A stretch of 64,000 nt of DNA, taken from the NCBI RefSeq assembly GCF_014898815.1, contig NW_026515433.1:1200501-1264500 (forward strand). Direction: 5' to 3'. How positions within the stretch are numbered: the first letter of the stretch is position 1; every line of letters begins with the position of its first letter. The translations under genes and the position numbers were made by a program. The stretch comes from Panonychus citri. Taxonomy: Eukaryota; Arthropoda; Arachnida; Trombidiformes; Tetranychidae. A model generated the notes under the pieces. The model saw only the letters and a list, made by a program, of their open reading frames with translations, did not search any database and was not told where the DNA came from. Below are positions 57,231 to 64,000 of this stretch, one piece after another.

Positions 57231-57972
57231 AATTTAAAAATTGATTATTTCACATGCGCACAATAAATGGAAAAGAAAACTGTAGACCTTTTTTCCTCTG
57301 TTTACATCGCATAAAAAAATAATGATAATTTTTACGGAGGTTTGGGCATGAAAAAAATTAGCGTACTAGCTAATTCCCTAACAATTTCCCTAACCACTAA
57401 CGTCTGGTTGGCAATCTAAAGCACCGGGTAAAAACTTGTATTCAACACACATTTGCCCTTCAATCCGCTCTCTCTTTCACTCTACTCTTTGAACATCCAA
57501 ATCCGCTCTCTTGTTATTACTCTCTTACCAGTCAAGACTCAATTGTTGATTCTTAACATGGTTTACAGGGCGTAACGTTAATCGTGGAAAGTTTTTTCCC
57601 TGCGCAGTAAACAGAAACTAATTTGATGCCAAATTGATTAAGAGACAATTAAATCAAGCAACGAATATTTGAGCTGATTAGTCTCCTCCTACTAACGTTA
57701 TTTATTTAAATAATCTATTTTTAGACGCAGAATTTAGTCGATGTGAGTGAGCTGCCTGAGGCATAACTGCTTGAGAAAAAAGATTATTACCTTAGTCGGC
57801 TTGAAGTGACTCACTCACTAAGCTGATTATTTCGACTCAAAAATGAAAATAGTCCCAAATTTAAATACTTTCATGGAAATGAAGAAAAAGAGAGTGAGTT
57901 GAAAAGAGTATAAAAAGCAATGCAAATATCTTATTCAATTGATTAGTTGTTTTTCATTTTACGAGTTTAAAT

Positions 57973-58330
57973 ATGTCTCAAGAAAAGGTAAGTGATGACC
58001 GCTATCCTAAACAAATTTATTGTATTTTAACCAATTTTTTTTTCTTTTCGCAGGCTAAATATTCCAAAATCGAATGGCCGGTAAAAAGTGACCACAATAC
58101 AATGATAAAAGGCCGCACTGATTGTACGAGATGTATTACTGATCTGGCCAGATCGAAAAGCAGCCTGGCCAAAGCTTTATGAGCTTTCCAAGGCAGTACT
58201 GTGCATTCCCACTACTAGTGTTCCTGTTGAGAGGCTTTTCTCAACTGCTGGATTAACTCTCACCAAGAAAAGAAGTCAACTTGATCCAGATAAAGTCAAC
58301 AAGAAAGTTTGTTCCTCTGAAGACCAGCCC
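57973..58330 (+). pseudogene. Internally deleted hAT transposase (BED finger joined to hATC domain)
   Basis: Exon 1 is MSQEK (57973..57987, then GTAAGT). Exon 2 (from 58054, after a TTTTCGCAG acceptor) reads KIEWPVKSDHNTMIKGRTDC, then C and a Ser-Ser-Leu, a BED-type zinc finger. Near 58165 it breaks, and another frame continues LYELSKAVLCIPTTSVPVE, RLFSTAGLTLTKKRSQLDP, the C-terminal dimerisation domain of hAT transposases. The whole catalytic centre (normally about 400 residues) is missing. This is the typical structure of a non-autonomous hAT deletion derivative. Confidence 0.8.
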
Positions 58331-58499
58331 GCTCAGATGCACAATAAGTGAATTTGATTGTTGACATTTTCGTTCATAAATAATTAGATTGATTTCTATT
58401 TTTTAAATTAAGCGCTTGTAACAAACGCATTTTAAGCCTCACCCCGAGGAATAAACTTTCTTACCACCCTGTAGTGGTTTGTACAAATTAATTTGTGTC

Positions 58500-59240
58500 T
58501 TTTAGGTCCGTATTCACCAACCGTAATTAAATTTGAGTCTAGGGTTAAAGCAGCTGAGCACAGCTTTTGTGTTTCACCAACTATGATCAACTCTTGATCT
58601 CGAATCAGATTTAAGTTTAGGTCAATTCAATTAGAGGATTAAAGAATCTTGTTTCACCAACCGAAATCATCTTCAATTGATCTCAGAAGTCTTGATCGAA
58701 ATTTAATCCTGGTAATTACCACGATTAACTTTTGATAACTAATGATAACTTTTTTTCCTCATTTTTTCCATTCTTGCTCATTTTTTTGAATTTTTTTACA
58801 TAAATTGATTAATATCGTTATATCCTATATTTATACAATTTTCGCTAGCGTAAAAAAGAATTTTTTTTCTTAAAAAAATATTAAACAAAGATATTAAGAA
58901 AACTTGATCATTGTAATCATATAACTTGTTAATTGTTTTGAAATCAATCTTAATTTCAAGTATTTTGCATAAAAAATTAATTAATTCATCCCCTTCAAGT
59001 TAACCGCTTTTATCTGAAGAGAAATATGTTTTTATTGTTGTTACCGTTTTTTGTTTGATGATCGGCTGGTTAAAAAATTAATTAAAAATTAGGGGTAAAA
59101 ATGAAAAAGCAGGGAAAAAAGACCTTCTTAGGGACAATTTCCTAATTCAATTTAAATTCAATTGATTTGACTTCAACTTCACTTGAACCCAAAATCAAAG
59201 AATCGGGAATCAACTAATCGAGCTTGGTGAAACAACTTTT
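58500..59240. mobile_element. Possible MITE with TTTCACCAA ends
   Basis: It starts near GTCCGTATTCACCAACC and ends near CTTGGTGAAACAA. TTTCACCAAC repeats twice more inside (about 58582 and 58647). Non-coding. Ends and target duplication could not be fixed. Confidence 0.4.
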
Positions 59241-59254
59241 CAAAAAGACTTATC

Positions 59255-59870
59255 AATGCAAATTTTGTTTTTAAAGGTAGTTGGTCATATGTCAAATCTT
59301 AAGTGTAACGTTCGTACATATACTAGTGAACGGCCATTTGTTTGTAGAATTTGTCAGAAATCGTTAATCTAATTAGCTCATTAGTAAAAACATCAGCTCG
59401 TTCATATCGTCGAATTGCGTGAAACACAAGATGAGGTTAGTTCCTATCCTCAACATAAAATAAAAATATTTCTAAATACACAGGATCTGCTATTCTTGTT
59501 CTTCTGATCGTCTTGTGAGGAATCATCTTCTTGTCAATGATAGATGTCTTATCCTGTTGACTAATTCACTTGCAGAAGTATTGGATTTTTTTGAAACCTC
59601 TAAATCATCTTTTTCTTCACCATCTAGATTCTTCCTTACTAGTCTTGGGTGAAAGATGAATAAGAAATAAAACTTAAGAATTCGTTCAACTGGATATTCT
59701 AAAAACTGTTCAATTATTATATGCTATGATTTGTTATTGTTGACGCAAAGCTATTCAAGTCCAGTATCAAACTTTTTTGGTAATCATTCACATCTTATCA
59801 AGTGCTTATATAATCTTTTTTCGATCATAAACACGCTCAAGTATTTTGAATACTCTAAATCTGATAGAAA
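59255..59870 (+). pseudogene. Zinc-finger pseudogene, copy 8 (scrambled)
   Basis: The finger part (YQCKFCF, MSNLKCNVRTYTSERPFVCR) with the shared stop cluster runs directly into the family's N-terminal segment (ELRETQDEV), then the Ser-rich and upstream blocks (59755-59860). The order is reversed relative to a gene, so the copy is a recombinant. Confidence 0.6.
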
Positions 59871-59932
59871 TAGTGGTTCAGGAAACTAAACTAAGTGTTC
59901 CAGAACCCTAGAAGAAAAAGGGTAATGGGCAA

Positions 59933-60317
59933 TTAATCACGGAGTGGAGCAAATTGAAGTTGAAATCGGAAATTGAAATATTTTAATCTTATATTTTGAA
60001 GGCTTTCAATACCCGTTCTTTTGGCATAACGGATGGTTGGATCGAAGAGCGAAGGAAAAACCTTCACCAGAAATAGCACAGTTTGTACGATTAGTGTCCG
60101 TTTGACATCTTCCAGTGTCCCTCTCATAACTGGAAATTTGTAAGTTACTGTCACAGTCACAGAGAGTCGTTGTTCATTGTCACATGGACAGTCCGTTTCC
60201 GGTAGATAAATACAGCAGTATGGACACTGTTCAAGGTTGATTTTACTTTCCAGTACGGTAAAGAATTTGATATAAGGTATAGAAATGCTGAATGCAGTTT
60301 TCAAGGTGATATAAGCA
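59933..60317 (-). CDS. Hypothetical coding-like terminal exon, Cys-rich start
   Basis: Reverse-strand frame opening after a TTATTTTAG acceptor at 60317 and ending at 59933, about 127 residues. It has NLEQCPYCCIYLPETDCPCD, then an alternating hydrophobic stretch (RLSVTVTVTYKFPVMRG) suggestive of beta strands. No start Met and no recognised family. It sits among dead copies, so it may itself be a remnant. Confidence 0.35.
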
Positions 60318-60484
60318 CTAAAATAATAATTTTGCTAGATGCCAGAAGAGGTACTAGAGGAAAAAAGAGAAAGGGTAACAACAAATTAAGAAAACTAAAG
60401 AAGAAAATGGCGGAAAGAAGATCTTTTTCATGTGTACCATTAATAAAAAGACAGATCAATCAGAACATCAACTGATTGGGATAA

Positions 60485-61470
60485 AAATATTTCTAAGTAC
60501 ACAGAGGCCACTATTCCCATCTCCGTATTTACCATAATTTGAGAGTTCGTCTTGTGAGGAGTCATCTTTTTGTCAGACTAATTCACTTGCAGGATCATCA
60601 GCACTTTCTGAAACTTCTGAATCATCTTCTTGTCTATCATCTTTGCTGCTTATGCTTGTTATTAAGTTAAATTTTAATTGTTTAAGGTTTCTACTTTCAA
60701 TCCTTTCCAATTTAATTGATTGGTAAATTGATAAACTAAATTATAAAATTATTAAATTAAAACATTAGAAAGTAAAAATAACCTCAAACTTTACGTAGAT
60801 TGATCATCATCTTGCCTATCATCTTTGTCTTAGCCATCTTCACCTTAATCGTGTTTATCGTCATTCGAGAAAAAGACTCTTAAATGTAAGATTTTTTCCA
60901 AGGTATTTGGTCAAATGTCAAATCTTAAGTGTTACGTTCGTATTTATAAATGTACTGGTGAACGACCATTTGTTTGTAGAATTTGTCAGAAATCGTTTAT
61001 CTAATTAGCTCATTAGTAAAAACATCAGCTCGTTCATATCGTCAAGAAGTCATTCCAATGTGACCTGTGTCTAAAACGACTCTCATCCAAAAGTAATCGC
61101 AACGATTACCATCATTCGAGAGTTCATCTTATCGATGGTTCCTATGTAGCTCACTTGTGTCGTTTGCTCCTTCGTGATGGTACCTGTGAGGGGCATATAT
61201 ATTTTATATAAATATTTATATTTAGGGTTAAGTAGTACGATTGTTTGAATTTTCGAACAGCAAAGTAGAGAAATGTTTTAGCACAAAGATTTTTAGTAAT
61301 GATGATAATGATATCTGTTGAAGTTATCGTATAATTATTGTAGCTATCAAGAAAATTGTGCTGCGTTTATCAGTGTCGTATATGTGCTAATGTTTGTTGA
61401 AGAAGGTGAAATGTCCAATGTGATCTGTGTCTAAAACGATTCACATCCAAAAGTAATCTCAAAAGCAACT
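60485..61470 (+). pseudogene. Zinc-finger pseudogene, copy 9
   Basis: It collinearly matches copy 2 over several hundred bp, including the segment ending AAGAAGGTGAAATG (39425/61411). It has the Ser-rich part, a TAA in the first finger (AGACTCTTAAATG), the shared TAA/TAG/TAA cluster after CQKSF, and further finger pieces. Confidence 0.7.
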
Positions 61471-61514
61471 ACAGTGCTATTAGCAATATCAAATGGATAA
61501 CTTATAACTATCTA

Positions 61515-61590
61515 GGTCTAACTTAAAGCTTTTCAGGTCCAGTATCAAACTTTTTTGGTGATCCTTCACATCTCATCAAATGCCGATCAA
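61515..61590 (+). pseudogene. Zinc-finger family upstream block, fragment
   Basis: TTTTCAGGTCCAGTATCAAAC and following bases match the 5' block of copies 4, 6, 7 and 8. Nothing else of the family follows. Confidence 0.5.
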
Positions 61591-61821
61591 ATATCGTAAA
61601 GAAGCAAGCTCAGTATTAATTCAACAAAAAAATATAAAAATAATCATTAGAATAATAATTAATTGGAAAAATTGATTAATTAAATCTCCATTGCTGCCAA
61701 AGAGTAATATAAGCCTTACTACTCTTTGCTTGCCGCAGTTTTTGCTATTTACTTGAGCTCCACCTGGTCGATCGGTGTGAACTAATTAAAAATTAGTAAA
61801 TTTCCTTCTTGTGGTCTGCAG

Positions 61822-62144
61822 CAGAGATGTTCCGATCTCAGATTTTCAGTTGATCGATCGATCCGATCAATTTTCGCTAATAAATCGATCAATTTCGATT
61901 TTTCTAATTCAAATTTGGCGGTCAAAAAAGGCTGAAAATTTTCTCTTTCTTTTGTATACTGTCTATTTTCACTGTCTAATTTCTTAATTAAGTAAAATTT
62001 GTTAATCAGTTTTTTGAGTTTTGAATTTTTATCGAAAATCACGTGGTTTTTCAGGTGATCGATTTTCTGAAAGTTTAGATCGATCAATTTTTCTTTCTCA
62101 AAGATCGATCTGATCGATCAATTTTTCAAATCGGAACAACTCTA
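61822..62144. mobile_element. 323-bp hAT-type MITE with perfect 8-bp target duplication
   Basis: Ends CAGAGATGTTCCGAT and inverted TAGAGTTGTTCCGAT, flanked on both sides by GTCTGCAG (61814-61821 and 62145-62152). An 8-bp duplication and such ends are hallmarks of the hAT superfamily. GATCGATC-type words crowd both subterminal parts. No coding capacity. Confidence 0.88.
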
Positions 62145-62389
62145 GTCTGCAGTGCAGAGTCAGCAGTCTCTTGAAAAGACTTGCTCCTTATTACTCTTTG
62201 CTCAACATGGTTTAGTGATTCGTTCAATTTAACTTTGCCTTTTAGTGATTTATAAACAACAAAAATTTAAATTTTTACAATGAATAAAAACCTCTACTCG
62301 TTAGTGAGTTGCCACTTTTATCTAAGATTAGTAACTTACTTTTTGTCAAAGAGACTTTAATTTATATTATTCTCTTTAAGGTCCAATGT

Positions 62390-63010
62390 GCTAGCCAATA
62401 GACTTTTCACCGTTTTGAATACTCAACGAACGAAGAAAGTCTGTGATTTCCTGGTATCAAATCTCACCGATTCGTTTGCTGAAAAATCAGATTCACTTCA
62501 TTTTGAATCAATTACTCCTTAATTGTTTAATTGTCAGGTATGAAATTCTAATCTCTTGCTTTATTCAGTTCTTGTTCCGATTTTATCCTCTCGATGCCAC
62601 GTGCTTTCCAGTAATTTGAATCATCAGGGGATCATCGGAGATTAACAATCAGTCAATCCTTCCTACATGGTTTTATTTGTCTATTTAGTGACTGGAAATA
62701 CTTATAACATCTTTCTTACTTTTACTTTAGGTTTAACCCAAAGAGTAAAAACCTCTCTACTCTTTGGTTCAACCTGTGGAGGGTAATAGCAAGACCGATG
62801 TCGCTTTGGCCAATCTACTCTTTCACTTAGATATAAATTTAAAATTTTGGTAAACCGATTGACGTGGCTAAGATCAGCAAGTAGATTTGAGAAAAGATGA
62901 TTCCCATTTGAGTGATGGTCATGCTTTTCGTCAGTCAGCTCATCTTCAAGGTGTGGAAAATGTTTCCACTTTCCTGAATAAAGTTTCGAAAATTGTCATT
63001 TAAGCCGATT
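62390..63010 (+). pseudogene. RPN2: Ribophorin II N-terminal exon remnants
   Basis: Two coding-like blocks resemble the N-terminal half of ribophorin II: 62394-62521 (KKVCDFLVSNLTDSF, compare KKACTYIRSNLDPSN in human) and about 62885-63003 (KDDSHLSDGHAFRQSAHLQG). Each ends in an in-frame TAA shortly before a GT donor. The weak similarity and the stops make this a pseudogene call. The missing N-terminal half of the gene at 36655 corresponds to these blocks. Confidence 0.45.
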
Positions 63011-63040
63011 TCTTCAGGTAGGTCAACGTGCACTAGAATT

Positions 63041-64000
63041 GAATTACATTTTTTAATCTCGATATGATGTTGGAGACCTTTCGAGTGTCAACTGAAGGGC
63101 ACTCTGTCAAACGTATCGAAGAGTAATGGTGTGATTTAATCCAACTTTCAGGGAACTTTGTCTCTTTATAGTCGGAAAAATCATTCTACAGCTTTTATCT
63201 TTTATCTCTTTCTCAGCTTGCAGGTGGACTTCGTATCACTTTGATATTAATTGGTATTCGTTGGTTAATACTGTTGGAAATCCAAATATTAGCTATTGTA
63301 AGTTGGATGATATGTTTCGGTATAACATCTGATGTGGCACCAGTGCGATCATAATTAAGATGTTACCTATGTTTCTTTCAGAATTTTTTCTAATCTTTCA
63401 TTGTTTCCCTTAGGGTCAAGTAATTAAGTCCACCAATTCTTGAATCGTAAGACCCTCCAGACTGTTAAAGGAGCTTCTGATTTGTTAAAGGACTAAAAAC
63501 TTTACTAATAAATGCAATCTATCGGTTTGTATGAAGGCCCAGCATTTAGTACTGCGAATCCATTACTAAGCATTTATGTTGCCAATGTTCTTGGTCAAAG
63601 TGTCGGATTTGATTTAGTTGTTACCACAGAGTCGTCAACATGGACTGGCGAAAAGACATTCAATCCTGTCCAAGGAGATTCAACCATGTTTGCATTAGAT
63701 GTTGAAACTAAACAAAACGTGGTTCCCATAATATAACCACTTCCGTTTCCTCGGAGGAAATATTTATCGGATACTTTCGCATTATTAACCTTAGTACCAG
63801 TTTTGATTCTGTTTGGATTATGGGCTAAACTCGGTGCGAATCTTTCTGGTTTCTCATTCTCTTTGAGTGGGTTACTTTTCCATCTCGGGTTAGGTTCAAT
63901 CTTCGCCTTGTTTACATGCCTGTGGCTCCAATTGAACATGTTCACCACAATTAAATACCTTTTGGGTCTCGGGCTCATCACTTTTCTATCCGGTCACAGT
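63041..64000 (+). pseudogene. RPN2: Scrambled duplicate of the ribophorin II gene
   Basis: 63041-63230 repeats 36771-36960 (intron 1 and the first bases of exon 2) with four visible differences. 63765-64000 repeats 37488-37723 (membrane-spanning C-terminus) with none seen. Between them lies 63512-63736, a frame with LLSIYVANVLGQSV and GEKTFNPVQGDSTMF, matching the ribophorin II segment just N-terminal to the short gene's start (human LRLQVTNVLSQPL). It stops at VVPII, and about 175 residues that should follow are absent before the membrane region. It continues off the right edge. Confidence 0.75.

Overview
The window is eukaryotic nuclear DNA, AT-rich, with short GT..AG introns (mostly 75-200 bp) and single-copy animal genes packed on both strands. 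Gene content (K50 homeobox, GPS2, RASSF7/8, VPS26, CPT1, ABCD1/2, DOC-1/CDK2AP), an interstitial CCTAA (TTAGG-type) motif and a gypsy-like env-bearing retroelement point to an arthropod. The compact, intron-poor layout (an exocyst SEC5 gene in one exon) would suit an acariform mite such as a spider mite. The species is inference.

Left part (1-37.8 kb): conserved genes. In order: 5' end of CPT1 (-), an Otx/Dmbx-like homeobox gene (-), a CDK2AP/DOC-1 gene (-), peroxisomal ABCD1/2 transporter (-), RASSF7/8 (-), SEC5/EXOC2 (-), proteasome beta3 PSMB3 (+), VPS26 (+), PDSS2 (-) with a small secreted Cys-rich protein gene nested antisense in its first intron, an orphan membrane-type exon (-), GPS2 (-), a small basic nuclear-looking protein (+), myosin regulatory light chain (+), and a short ribophorin-II-like gene (+). 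The genes are unrelated housekeeping and regulatory functions. Several share divergent promoters (SEC5/PSMB3, GPS2/small basic gene). Two conserved genes, ABCD and SEC5, each carry one frameshift that a single extra base in a 4-base A/T run would repair. This looks like consensus error rather than gene death.

Right part (37.8-64 kb): a repeat-rich cluster. Many broken copies of one C2H2 zinc-finger gene lie on both sides of a 10.1-kb LTR retroelement (46264-56404). Several copies share the same premature stops, so the family amplified after it had died. The retroelement has a gag-protease-RT-RNaseH-integrase-env polyprotein in one uninterrupted 2179-residue frame. Its LTRs differ at one visible base. 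Its 3' non-coding part holds an antisense zinc-knuckle ORF and a long array of the 9-mer CCCTCAATG separated by AT-rich spacers, resembling in layout the Su(Hw) insulator array of gypsy. The 3' LTR ends in the middle of a palindromic MITE.

Around these are an internally deleted hAT transposon (BED finger joined to hATC domain), a hAT-type MITE with a perfect 8-bp target duplication, two TA-flanked MITEs, and at the right edge a scrambled ribophorin-II pseudogene that repeats parts of the gene at 36.7 kb almost base for base.
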